64,000 nucleotides of DNA, from positions 1 to 64,000 of the forward strand of contig WSXX01000025.1 in NCBI GenBank assembly GCA_009773515.1, read 5' to 3'. The notes beneath the pieces were generated by a model. The model saw only the letters and a list, made by a program, of their open reading frames with translations, was not told where the DNA came from and ran no database searches. The stretch is from Bacteroidota bacterium (GTDB taxonomy: Bacteria > Bacteroidota > Bacteroidia > Bacteroidales > Lentimicrobiaceae). This document shows, piece by piece, positions 41,701 to 49,716 of the stretch. A program made the position numbers and the translations under genes. Within the stretch, counting starts at the first letter, position 1; each line of letters starts with the position of its first letter.

Positions 41701-42416
41701 CAGTCTCTTGAATCGGTGATATAGGCTCCGAAATAATAATCAGATACAAGATCGGAACGATAACCATAGGAATGGTTTGAAATAAGCATTCCGTTGGATG
41801 CTGCAGTAGTAGCTTCAGCAAGGTCGTTGTTCCACTCATAACCAACTGCACGGGCCTGAGGGGCCATGCCTTTAGCTGTGGCTACCACTCCCGAAGCAAT
41901 AATGGTTCCGGTTACGTGAGCTGAATGATAGTTCAGCGTTGTTGTTCCGTCTCCGATGGAGAACCTGTCGGTGCCTCCGGGTCCGTCATACTCCTGATGA
42001 GTTGAACGGGCAAGCCCGCCATCCCACACATGGGCAATCATATTTTGCCCGTCGAGGTTATATCCGGTTGAACCGCCAATATTAACGTGATTGGTTCTGG
42101 TTGATCTCGCAGCAGCCACATTCATGGTTCTGTAATAGATCAGACTGCCATCAGGATCGATGCGCTGAAGTTCGGCATATCCACCATCTTCAAGTGTCAT
42201 CTTTACCGGAATGCCTTTTTGCTGTGCATAAAGCATAACTGCCTGCTTTTCCAGGGTGGCTTTTCCCTGAAAGCGGCTTTGCAGGTCACTTAAACTTTGC
42301 TGATCATACCTTGAGGTGATTACTTCCTGTTGTTGTCTGGTTTGTCCGAAAGAATTCGAAGCTGCCACAAGAACCAGAGAAAGTACAATTGCTGTCAAAC
42401 GTAATCTTTTGATCAT
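38793..42416 (-). CDS. Secreted S8 (subtilisin) peptidase with GEVED, fibronectin III and T9SS domains
   Basis: From ATG 42416 (MIKRLRLTAIVLSLVLVAAS, a clear signal peptide) this is a 1207-residue protein; an upstream in-frame ATG at 42533 would hide the signal peptide. Catalytic residues: Asp in MIAHVWDGGLA, His in NYHSAHVTGTI, Asn in VVAAGNDG and Ser in ITGTSMASPNVAG. After the protease come a fibronectin III domain (about 590-680), a first GEVED domain, two nearly identical fibronectin III repeats (about 790-970), a second GEVED domain and a T9SS sorting domain (VYPNPVSDNQLNVML to the end). Likely a cell-surface or released protease. Confidence 0.93.
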   Translation of the reverse strand: MIKRLRLTAIVLSLVLVAASNSFGQTRQQQEVITSRYDQQSLSDLQSRFQGKATLEKQAVMLYAQQKGIPVKMTLEDGGYAELQRIDPDGSLIYYRTMNVAAARSTRTNHVNIGGSTGYNLDGQNMIAHVWDGGLARSTHQEYDGPGGTDRFSIGDGTTTLNYHSAHVTGTIIASGVVATAKGMAPQARAVGYEWNNDLAEATTAASNGMLISNHSYGYRSDLVSDYYFGAYITDSRDWDALHYNAPYYLMVVAAGNDGTTNYNAAPLNPSFPQYDKLTGHATSKNNMVVANAQDANIDDAGNLISVSINSGSSQGPTDDYRIKPDITGNGTSVYSTYESSNTAYASITGTSMASPNVAGSLLLLQQHANNVNGSYMRSATLKGLALHTADDAGIAGPDAIWGWGLMNTKRAAEAISQNGNQSIISELTLMQGQTYTIQVDADGINNLMASISWTDPAGTATTATNSTIARLVNDLDLRVSQGATNHLPWRLTGVNTNDRGDNVKDPYERVDVTGAAGAYTVTVTHKGTLSGGAQNYSLIITGVSSTPIVCNPEVPTGLTVVGVGSSTASISWNAVAGSSYDLRYRQVGAATWITQSVSGTTANLSGLTPQTQYEVQVRSKCPDNLTSAYTASVNFTTTEVQLNYCASASTNTNDEYIGRVQLNTINNPSGAQFYSNFTNISTNLTKGTSYTITVTPTWPGTVYSEGYSVWIDYNKDGDFADAGEQVFTRAATTTTPVSGSFTIPAGAVEGSTRMRVSMKYNAIPTACETFTYGEVEDYTVIIGASGPDTQAPTAPSNLTASNITQTSVNLSWTASTDNVGVTGYDVFQGSSVIQTVTGTTASVTGLTASTPYTFSVIAKDAAGNVSPSSNVVNVTTLAPPDTQAPTAPLNLTASNITQTSVNLSWTASTDNVGVTGYDVYQGSSVIQTVTGTTASVTGLTANTAYTFSVRARDAAGNVSPSSNVVNVTTLVNTITYCTSRGSSSTAEWIQRVQLGSINNNSGNNGGYADFTTLSATLVKGTSNTIIITPGWAGTRYREAYRVWIDYNQDGDFLDSGEQVVNVTRTTSTSISRSFTVPTTALNGPTRMRVSMKYNASPTSCEIFARGEVEDYTVVISNTATQNFADPSGETAEAELIVYPNPVSDNQLNVMLSGAVAKEIRIYNLQGKLLSRQAFETSVNVADLQRGMYLIEVISENRTFIKRFVKQ

Positions 42417-42583
42417 AGAATTAAATTTAAGTTTAACAATAAGAAAGGGTGGAAAATGCAATGTAAATATATGAAACAAAGGAATTGTTTCGACGGGCGG
42501 GATGTAGTTTTGCGAGTTAATTATTAACAACAAAGAAACCGGTTTGTTTCGAAAATGCTGCTGTTGTTAATGATGAAACTATC
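42417..42583. other. Spacer upstream of the subtilisin gene
   Basis: AT-rich, no frame of interest and no clear TAnnTTTG box on the minus strand. It ends at the left target duplication of the family-2 element. Confidence 0.4.
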
Positions 42584-42592
42584 ATATTTATT

Positions 42593-42804
42593 CAATATTG
42601 TCCGGTGAAAATCGAAAATTTCCTTGCCACCAAATCTCCAAAACTCCAAATTACACAAAATGAATGAAATAAATTGGTGAATTTTGGTGATTTCGTGTTT
42701 TGGTGGCAAATTTTGTAAAGTAAGGTATTGTTCTTCAACTTTTGCCTATGAGATTCAATATCATTCATTTGTAAAATATTCGAAACTTTCCCCGGACAAC
42801 GATG
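42593..42804. mobile_element. Family-2 MITE, 212 bp, with 9-bp target duplication
   Basis: The TIR core TTGTCCGGTGAAA (42598-42610) is matched in reverse complement by TTGTCCGGGGAAA at the right end (42787-42799). ATATTTATT lies immediately outside both ends (42584-42592 and 42805-42813). The interior has CTTGCCACCAAATCTCC and, inverted, TTTTGGTGGCAAA. No coding capacity. A second copy lies at about 48018-48234. Confidence 0.8.
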
Positions 42805-42888
42805 ATATTTATTAAAGGCAGAGGATATATACTAATAATTAATTGTGAGAGACCATTAATATGTTTCACACCAACACAAGACCACTTT

Positions 42889-42940
42889 GTAGTGAAGCAA
42901 AAAAACAGCAAACCCGGGCTTTTCAGTTCCCGGGCTGCTG
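42889..42940 (-). terminator. Intrinsic terminator of the ABC export operon
   Basis: On the minus strand AGCAGCCCGGG and CCCGGGTTTGCT form a stem around a 10-nt loop, followed by TTTTTTT. It lies 31 bp past the adaptor stop codon. Confidence 0.8.
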
Positions 42941-42970
42941 CAATTATGCTGATTTGGGGTAATTATACGT

Positions 42971-44071
42971 TTATTTTGTTTCAGTAACTGTAGGATTCTG
43001 GATTTTGATTTTGTCGGCTTTGGTAACTCCTTCAAGCACTTCAACACTTACACCATCGCTTAATCCGGTTTTAATAATCCTTTTTTCGAATGTCTGCGGG
43101 CCTGTTTCCACCTCTACCCAGGCTGAGTCACCTTCATATTTTACAAGACTTTCCTGAACGGCCAGCACACTGTCGCGGCGTTCGAGTACGATGTCGGCAT
43201 TGGCACTGTAACCGGCACGGATAAACAGGTTATCTTTCAATGAAACCGCAGCTCTGATTTCAAACTGAATGGCGCCGTTTTCTTCAACACCTTTTGGTGA
43301 AATATGCTCAAGTGCTGCCACAAACTGCTCGGTATCAATGGCACCAACTGTCAGTATCAACTCCATACTTTCATGAAGCTTACCAACTTCTGATTCATCA
43401 ACCTTTCCTTTGAAGATCATTTCGCCCATATCGGCAATGGTGGCAATGGTGGTTCCATCGTTGAAGGTATTGCTTTCGATCACCGAATTTCCGATTTCAA
43501 CCGGAACAGTAAGCACCATTCCTGTGATGGTAGATCGAATAATGGTATTGCTCACCGAACCTGCTGTTTTGGTAATTCCTTCGCGGATAAGCTGCAGGTT
43601 ATTTTCAGCAGCATCAACATCCTGACGGGCTGTTTTCAACGCAACTTCATAATTCTGCAACTCAGCCTGAGCAATTACGCGGCTTTCGTAAAGGGTTTTC
43701 TGACGATCGAAGTTGGTGCGTGCATCTTCCAGCGATATTTTTGCACGGTTTAGCCGCGATTCTGCTTCGTTCAGGCTTATCATATTGGGGATGATCCTGA
43801 CTTTAGCTATCATATCACCAACTTTAACCTTTTGACCGGGCTCAACATAAAGTTCGGATATAATTCCGGAAATCTGGGGTTTTATCTCTATTTCCTTACG
43901 GGGAACTACTTTTCCTGTGGCAACAGTCTTTTTTATTATGTTGGTGATTGTAGCGGTAGTAGTTTCAAAAACTACCGGTTTTGCCTGTGATTTGCGGTAC
44001 AGATAAACAATTGTACCAACAAAAATCACTAAAATTAATACGCCAACGACGATTTTAAGAACCTTTTTCAT
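42971..44071 (-). CDS. Periplasmic adaptor (HlyD/MacA-like) of the ABC export operon
   Basis: This 366-residue protein has an N-terminal membrane anchor (VLKIVVGVLILVIFVGTIVY), lipoyl half near residue 65 (IKPQISGIISELYVEPGQKV), alpha-hairpin about 100-165, second lipoyl half IIRSTITGMVLTVPVEIGNS and a beta-barrel domain with GKVDESEVGKL. It would bridge the MacB-like permeases encoded upstream to a TolC channel; no tolC gene is in this operon, but one is at 25.1 kb. Transcribed last in the operon; 32 bp after the second permease. Confidence 0.88.
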   Translation of the reverse strand: MKKVLKIVVGVLILVIFVGTIVYLYRKSQAKPVVFETTTATITNIIKKTVATGKVVPRKEIEIKPQISGIISELYVEPGQKVKVGDMIAKVRIIPNMISLNEAESRLNRAKISLEDARTNFDRQKTLYESRVIAQAELQNYEVALKTARQDVDAAENNLQLIREGITKTAGSVSNTIIRSTITGMVLTVPVEIGNSVIESNTFNDGTTIATIADMGEMIFKGKVDESEVGKLHESMELILTVGAIDTEQFVAALEHISPKGVEENGAIQFEIRAAVSLKDNLFIRAGYSANADIVLERRDSVLAVQESLVKYEGDSAWVEVETGPQTFEKRIIKTGLSDGVSVEVLEGVTKADKIKIQNPTVTETK

Positions 44072-44103
44072 TGTATGCTATTGTTATGGTTTTTAATTTT
44101 GGG

Positions 44104-45369
44104 TTATTCATACCTGAGGGCATCAATGGGTTTGATGCTCACGGCTTTACGCGCAGGGATAAGGCCCGCTACTGCTCCTGAAATAATGAGTATTGCCAGA
44201 GCCATGATGGCCATATTGAAATCGATATTCGGATTCTTGAACATATTGGAATCGCCACCTCCCTGTGAGAGTAACTTATTAACTATTTCGAGAATGATTA
44301 CACCGATTACCAGTCCGACATATCCGGCAAATGTGGTTAGAAATACAGATTCTGTGATGATCTGCGAAATAATATTCATAGGACTTGCACCCAATGCTCG
44401 CTGAATACCGATTTCTTTGGTTCTTTCTTTAACAATAACCAGCATAATGTTGCTGATGCCGATAACACCAGCCAGCAGGGTTCCAATACCAACAATCCAG
44501 ATCAATCCATTGATTCCTGCAAAAAGGCCGATCATCTGATTGTATTGTTTTTGCATGTTAAAAGACCCTATTGCCTGAGGATCGTCGGGTGAAACAGAGT
44601 GTCTGCGTCTGAGCAATGCCGAAGCTTTTTCTTCAACCACCGAAACAGGAATACCAGGCTTTGAAGTAAAAGCAAACCATCCTACCACATCGCCCCAGTT
44701 ATAAACCCTTTGAAATGTGGTAAGCGGAATAAACACACTCTGTTCTTTTTCGCCTCCAAAATTCACACCTGAATTTTTTGGTTTAAACACGCCAACAACC
44801 TGAAAATAAATGCCTTGAATTTGTATATATTGACCAATGGCATCTTCGCCCGGCTTAAACAGAACTTCATAAACCTTGTTTCCGATCACAGCTACTTTTC
44901 GTTTTTCTTTCAGATCGGCATGATTGAGAAAACGTCCGTTATCAATCACAACCGGATCGATCAGGTTCCACTCCGGGTAATCTCCCATTACAGAAAATGC
45001 ACCTGATTTGGTACCACGAACCACATTATTCCCGCCACGAAAACCTCCGCCCTGCGTTCTTGGAGCCAAGTGTTCTATTTCCGGAATTTCGCGACGCAGC
45101 GCAGCTATGTCGTCATTTTTAAAATTGTAATTTCTTGCACGGGGAAGTCCTTTATAGGGAACTGTTGTAGGACGCGACCACATGAAAACGCTGTTGGTGG
45201 CAAAATCACCAAAATCGCTGGTAACTCCGTTTTTCAGGCCGGTACCTGAGCCAAGCATAATAACCAGCATAAAAATACCCCAGAATACACCAAAAGCCGT
45301 AAAGAACGTGCGAAGCTTGTTCTTCTTCAGTGCACTCATTATTTCCTGCCAGCGGTCTAGGTCAAACAT
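44104..45369 (-). CDS. MacB-like ABC transporter permease (2)
   Basis: This 421-residue protein has the MacB layout: cytoplasmic start, TM1 (about 20-42), a large periplasmic domain of about 240 residues, then three membrane segments in the FtsX-like C-terminal domain (IVGIGTLLAGVIGISNIMLVI, then VFLTTFAGYVGLVIGVIIL, then MAIMALAILIISGAVAGLIP). VIVKERTKEIGIQRALGAS is the family's coupling-helix motif. It is a paralogue of the neighbouring permease and the two may form a heterodimer. A 288-bp repeat-rich gap separates them. Confidence 0.9.
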   Translation of the reverse strand: MFDLDRWQEIMSALKKNKLRTFFTAFGVFWGIFMLVIMLGSGTGLKNGVTSDFGDFATNSVFMWSRPTTVPYKGLPRARNYNFKNDDIAALRREIPEIEHLAPRTQGGGFRGGNNVVRGTKSGAFSVMGDYPEWNLIDPVVIDNGRFLNHADLKEKRKVAVIGNKVYEVLFKPGEDAIGQYIQIQGIYFQVVGVFKPKNSGVNFGGEKEQSVFIPLTTFQRVYNWGDVVGWFAFTSKPGIPVSVVEEKASALLRRRHSVSPDDPQAIGSFNMQKQYNQMIGLFAGINGLIWIVGIGTLLAGVIGISNIMLVIVKERTKEIGIQRALGASPMNIISQIITESVFLTTFAGYVGLVIGVIILEIVNKLLSQGGGDSNMFKNPNIDFNMAIMALAILIISGAVAGLIPARKAVSIKPIDALRYE

Positions 45370-45657
45370 TATGTTGTAGTTCTTTGGTTTTTGTTTATTA
45401 TTTCTGATGTCAGAAGTCGGATGTCTGAGGTCAGATTTCAGAGGTCAGAGGTCGGATGTCAGATTTCGGATTTCGGAGATTTAGAAATTAGAAATTAGAA
45501 ATTAGAAATTAGAAATTAGTACTTTCCTCCTCCCCTTGTCTCCGTGTCCAATTACCGTCCCTCGTCCCTTTAACCGTCCCTCGTCCCTTTCTAACCTCCC
45601 CTTGTCTCCCCATCTCCTTGTCCCCTTGTCCAATTACCGTCCCTCATCCCTTAAAAG
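45370..45657. repeat. Repeat-filled gap inside the ABC export operon
   Basis: Heptamer-like GTCAGATTTC/GTCGGATGTC words (45410-45475), TTAGAAA heptamers (45480-45520), then CCTCCCCTTGTCTCC and TTACCGTCCCTCGTCCC words repeated two or three times (45525-45655). The same word types appear at 7.5-7.8 kb. No gene seen. Confidence 0.8.
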
Positions 45658-46890
45658 CTACTCATCCCTGAGTGCCTCAATCGGCTTAATCGCAGCAGCG
45701 CGCCTTGCAGGAATAAACCCTGCCAGTGCACCACTGAAAACCAGCAGTGTAAGTGCATAAAGTGCTACACTGAGATCAACTGACGGTTGAGAGAAAAACT
45801 CCGATTCAATCTTACTACCCACAGTTTCGAGCACAACCACACCGAGCACCAGACCAAAATATCCGGCAAACGATGTAATCATCACCGCTTCCTGAAGAAT
45901 CAGGCTGACAATACTCCAGGGCGTTGCTCCCATTGCTTTTCTGATGCCGATTTCTTTGGTTCTGTCCTTAACCACAATCATCATTATATTGCTGACTCCA
46001 ACAATTCCGGCAATGATGGTTCCAAATCCGATGATCCATATGAACAGCCTTATACCTGCAAAAAGACGGGTGAATTTCTGAAATTCCTCCAGACTGTTCC
46101 AGGTAAAAATTGCCCTTGGATCTTCCGGATCGAATTTGTGCATTGTTGCAAGCTTTGTACGTACTTCCTTTTCTATCTGCTTACTCTCTTCTACTGAAGC
46201 CTCTCCAACTGTGATTGCAATGGTATTTATGCGGTTATCGCCCGAAAATACACGTTGCGCCGTTGAAATAGGCAGATAAATTGTTCGCATATTGTCATCA
46301 CGGCTGTCGTCATCGGTGAATAATCCAACTACTTTGAAGGGCACTCCGTTTACATTTATGTATTTCCCGATGGGATCTTCTCCCTTAAAAAGTGCCTCCT
46401 CAACCTGTGTGCTGATTACTGTTACTTTCCGGAATTGGTCAACATCAGGATCGTTGACAAACCGCCCCCTGACGATGGTAATTTGCTCGATATAAGCGTA
46501 ATCAGGATATACATTTCTGATGTTAAACGTACCGAACTGCTTTTTATAGGACAGTGTATTTGTTCCCCACATATTGTAACGCGATGAGCTCTTATCTATT
46601 CCACTTACTGAGGATTTTACAGCATCGTAATCCTCGTTAACGAGCTGTACGTTGCGTCCTGGTTTCATTCCTTTGTATGGCATACTAGTCTGACCACTCC
46701 ATACCCAAATGGTATTGGTTGCTGATGACTCAAAATTTTTGTTCACACCATTCTGCAATCCGGTGCCAGAGCCCAGCAGAATCATGAGCATAAATATTCC
46801 CCATGCCACACTGAAGCCTGTCAGGAATGTCCTGAGTTTGTTCTTCTTGATGGTGCTGAAGATTTCCTGCCACTTATCGGTATCAAACAT
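45658..46890 (-). CDS. MacB-like ABC transporter permease (1)
   Basis: This 410-residue paralogue of the preceding permease has the same topology: TM1 about 20-42, periplasmic MacB_PCD domain, then GFGTIIAGIVGVSNIMMIVV, the coupling motif KDRTKEIGIRKAMGATPWSI, and two further segments ending GALAGFIPARRAAAIKPIEA. With the ATPase gene 97 bp upstream it forms the core of a MacB-type mechanotransmission exporter. Confidence 0.9.
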   Translation of the reverse strand: MFDTDKWQEIFSTIKKNKLRTFLTGFSVAWGIFMLMILLGSGTGLQNGVNKNFESSATNTIWVWSGQTSMPYKGMKPGRNVQLVNEDYDAVKSSVSGIDKSSSRYNMWGTNTLSYKKQFGTFNIRNVYPDYAYIEQITIVRGRFVNDPDVDQFRKVTVISTQVEEALFKGEDPIGKYINVNGVPFKVVGLFTDDDSRDDNMRTIYLPISTAQRVFSGDNRINTIAITVGEASVEESKQIEKEVRTKLATMHKFDPEDPRAIFTWNSLEEFQKFTRLFAGIRLFIWIIGFGTIIAGIVGVSNIMMIVVKDRTKEIGIRKAMGATPWSIVSLILQEAVMITSFAGYFGLVLGVVVLETVGSKIESEFFSQPSVDLSVALYALTLLVFSGALAGFIPARRAAAIKPIEALRDE

Positions 46891-46987
46891 GGTAAATCTG
46901 CAAAGTTTAACGTTTCAATTTCAAAATCCGGAAGTTAATGTATGATAAGCCTATTGTTTCCCGGCGTCATTTGTCATAAGGAATCAC

Positions 46988-47683
46988 CTATGAAAGCACA
47001 GGATTTTTTCCATTAAGCACCTCACTTTCTATCAAACCGTCTTTTAGTCGGATAATCCGTTTGGTCATATGGGCAATGTCATTTTCGTGGGTTACAATAA
47101 GTATGGTGATGCCTTCCTGATTGATTTCCTTCAGAATCTGCATTACTTCATATGAGGTTGTCGTATCCAGCGCTCCGGTAGGCTCATCGGCAAGAATCAC
47201 CTTTGGCTTCGAAATAAGGGCACGGGCAATGGCAATACGCTGTTTTTGCCCTCCTGAAAGTTCATTGGGCATATGTTCAGCCCATTCTCTTAAACCCATA
47301 CGCTCAAGATATTCCATGGCAATGCGGTTGCGCTTTTTGCGGGGAACATTTTGATAATAAAGCGGAAGTGCAACATTTTCAAGTGCATTCTTAAAAGAGA
47401 TAAGATTGAACGATTGAAAAACAAAGCCGATGTAACGGTTTCGCAAAGCAGCTGCCTTGGTTTCGCTCTGGCTGCGGATAAGGGTATTGTCGAGGTAATA
47501 ATCACCGACATCGTAATTGTCGAGAATTCCAAGTATGTTGAGCAGCGTAGATTTACCGGAGCCTGAAGATCCCATAATGGATACAAATTCACCGGCTTCA
47601 ATGTTCAGATCGATGCCTTTGAGCACATGCAGACTGTTTAAGCCGGTTATGTATGATTTGTTGATATTTTTGAGTTTGATCAT
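46988..47683 (-). CDS. MacB/LolD-type ABC transporter ATP-binding protein
   Basis: This 231-residue ATPase has Walker [10 protein letters not shown] (about residues 38-46), Q-loop VFQSFNL, signature LSGGQKQR (about 142), Walker [13 protein letters not shown] (about 165) and the switch His in VTHENDIA. It is a stand-alone ATPase of the type that works with separate MacB-like permeases. First gene of the operon ATPase-permease-permease-adaptor. Confidence 0.93.
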   Translation of the reverse strand: MIKLKNINKSYITGLNSLHVLKGIDLNIEAGEFVSIMGSSGSGKSTLLNILGILDNYDVGDYYLDNTLIRSQSETKAAALRNRYIGFVFQSFNLISFKNALENVALPLYYQNVPRKKRNRIAMEYLERMGLREWAEHMPNELSGGQKQRIAIARALISKPKVILADEPTGALDTTTSYEVMQILKEINQEGITILIVTHENDIAHMTKRIIRLKDGLIESEVLNGKNPVLS

Positions 47684-47876
47684 CAGAAAAAATCATTTTA
47701 ACAGATTCGGGAAATGTGTTGTAAACAAGTTTCAAACAGGCAAAGCATGAATTATGCCAAATTCATAACTGATTAATATTGTGCAGTTTAAAAACCAAAC
47801 TACTTTGAAGCACTTGAACAGGTGTTCGGTGTTGAAACATCTTTGTACGTTTCTGTTCGCCTGATTGCAGTTATTT

Positions 47877-47900
47877 TTTTGACACAAAATTGTGTCAAAA
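47877..47900. promoter_or_regulatory. Palindrome TTTTGACACA-N4-TGTGTCAAAA
   Basis: There are perfect 10-bp inverted arms with a 4-bp centre, 194 bp upstream of the ABC operon's first start codon. It could be an operator for that operon or for nothing in particular; no -7 box is attached. Confidence 0.4.
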
Positions 47901-48017
47901 GTTTCAGCCATCAAATAAAAATCAGGTGAACGGCAGTTATAGCACGATGAACCGACAAGCCTGCAGGGTGAAACAAATCAGCTCCCCTGAAATGATGCTT
48001 TAGGGGAATACCTGTAA
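47901..48017. other. Spacer with nothing recognised
   Basis: No frame, repeat or promoter-like sequence stands out between the palindrome and the family-2 element. Confidence 0.3.
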
Positions 48018-48234
48018 GTGAAAATCGAAAATTTCCTTGCCACTAAATCTCCAAAACTCCAAATTACACAAAATGAATGAATTAAATTGGTGAAATTTGG
48101 TGTCCCGATAGCTATCGGGATCGTGTTTTGGTGGCAAATTTTATAAAGTAAGATATTGTTCCTCAACTTTTGTCGAAGAGAGTCAATATCAATCATTTGT
48201 AATAATATTCGAAACTTTCCCCTGACAACAATGA
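48018..48234. mobile_element. Family-2 element, second copy, with 18-bp palindrome insert
   Basis: From GTGAAAATCGAAAATTTCC to CTGACAACAATGATA it follows the copy at 42593 closely (roughly 85-90% by eye), except that the perfect palindrome TCCCGATAGCTATCGGGA (48103-48120) sits where the other copy has only GAT-like sequence. The left TIR is decayed and no target duplication is visible. Confidence 0.7.
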
Positions 48235-48291
48235 TACAGAATAAACTTCTGGTAAGTGATAAGGTTTAATAAAAACGCTGATTGGAAAGAA

Positions 48292-49662
48292 TTATTTCCT
48301 GATGGAATAAGTTCCCGGATGCAACAAATGCTTTTCTCTTAACAGTTCAAGAATATCCTCGCGTTGGTTGATAAGTTGCTCCACAATAGCCGGATGTTTT
48401 TGCTTCAGCATCCAAAGCCTGAACTTACCCCTGAGGCGGAGCAGATGAAGGTAGTGATAGAATGAAATAAATCCGGTAAACACGGCGATAAGCATAGCCA
48501 GAATCACAGTCATGAAACTACTGCTGATTAAATAAACTGCTACTGCAGCAAGAATATACCACACCAGAAACATTACAAAACCATAACCATAATGTAAGGA
48601 AGCCAGAAACTGCTTATCGCGGACTTTTCGGGCCATAATAACCGGCATTTTGTATGGCAGATAGTTGAACAACATACCAGCCAAATGAAACGGAAAAAGT
48701 ATAAGAGACATAAGGATTGAGAAGAAAAGACTTCCGGCAACCGGCAGATTCTGCTGGAAAAGTTTTTCGCGTAAGCCATTTTTCTTCAGGGCATTAAAAT
48801 AAGTCTGCGTTTTCCTTTGCACCTCTGGCATCCATTCAGGATCTTCCAGAACCACGGCATCCACTTTCCCGACAAACTCCTGAGTTTCGTAAAACTGCGC
48901 AATTCTTGCCTCATGACCATTCAGATTGTTTTTCGATTCAACCATCTGATCCAGTTTCATGTAAGTCCTGAAATACTGATCCTGCCTCACATCAATCATA
49001 AGTTTATGAATGGCAACACTTAGCTTGGCGCGAAGTTGCACAATCGCTTTTTGTGGATTTTCCTGATAGAGCGGATAGAATTCTGAAACGGCAATGGGTT
49101 TGCCATAAATCAGCAGAAGGTCAGTACCCGCCCTGCTGTAATTCGTGTAATCAATACCTACAGGCACAATCATAATTTCATCACTGAACTTTTCTGATTC
49201 AGCTGTAAGAAAAGCCATTCTGCATATACCTTTTTTAAGTGGCTGCAGTTTTTTTATAGGGCTGTGTGTGCCTTCGGGCAGAATGGCAATTGGTAATCCG
49301 GCTTTAAGCACACGGGCTGTGTGATGAAAGGTTTCATAATTCTGGTTCATGGTTTCAGCGCCATCGCGTGGGCGAAAAACCGGCAACATCTTTAAAAAAT
49401 AAAGAATCCCTGCGATAACAGGTTTTTTAAAAATATCGGCTCTTGCCAGAAAAACCACAGGCTTTCCATAGGCAAATAACATAGCCAGAGCGTCCATCAA
49501 GGCATTCTGATGATTGGCGGCAAAAATTACTTGTTGCCCTTCGGGAATATTTTCTCTGCCAACAATGATAAATCTCCGGTAAAACAAGTTGAAGAAAAAC
49601 TTTGCCGATACAGATAATAATTTATAAAATATTGACGCCTTCTCAATGTTTTGTAATCCCAT
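48292..49662 (-). CDS. Lysophospholipid/glycerol-phosphate acyltransferase (PlsC domain)
   Basis: This 456-residue protein has an N-terminal PlsC acyltransferase domain: FAANHQNALMDALA (motif I, with one extra residue between His and Asp compared with NHx4D, as in the NHPNSxxD subgroup) near residue 50, FRPRDGAE near residue 95 and ILPEGTHSP (motif III) near residue 128. A C-terminal half with two pairs of membrane segments (about 320-405) follows. It probably acylates glycerol-3-phosphate or a lysolipid at the inner membrane; acceptor uncertain. Transcribed alone. Confidence 0.82.
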   Translation of the reverse strand: MGLQNIEKASIFYKLLSVSAKFFFNLFYRRFIIVGRENIPEGQQVIFAANHQNALMDALAMLFAYGKPVVFLARADIFKKPVIAGILYFLKMLPVFRPRDGAETMNQNYETFHHTARVLKAGLPIAILPEGTHSPIKKLQPLKKGICRMAFLTAESEKFSDEIMIVPVGIDYTNYSRAGTDLLLIYGKPIAVSEFYPLYQENPQKAIVQLRAKLSVAIHKLMIDVRQDQYFRTYMKLDQMVESKNNLNGHEARIAQFYETQEFVGKVDAVVLEDPEWMPEVQRKTQTYFNALKKNGLREKLFQQNLPVAGSLFFSILMSLILFPFHLAGMLFNYLPYKMPVIMARKVRDKQFLASLHYGYGFVMFLVWYILAAVAVYLISSSFMTVILAMLIAVFTGFISFYHYLHLLRLRGKFRLWMLKQKHPAIVEQLINQREDILELLREKHLLHPGTYSIRK

Positions 49663-49716
49663 ATTTTTTTGATGGATTTTTTATGATGACCAGAAAAAGC
49701 AAAGAAATGATTGCTA

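Noticed and set aside
42417-42533. N-terminal extension of the subtilisin
   Set aside because: It would place 39 residues before a perfect signal peptide; ATG 42416 is preferred.
45787-46197. 136-residue plus-strand frame
   Set aside because: Antisense to the first MacB-like permease; no family features.
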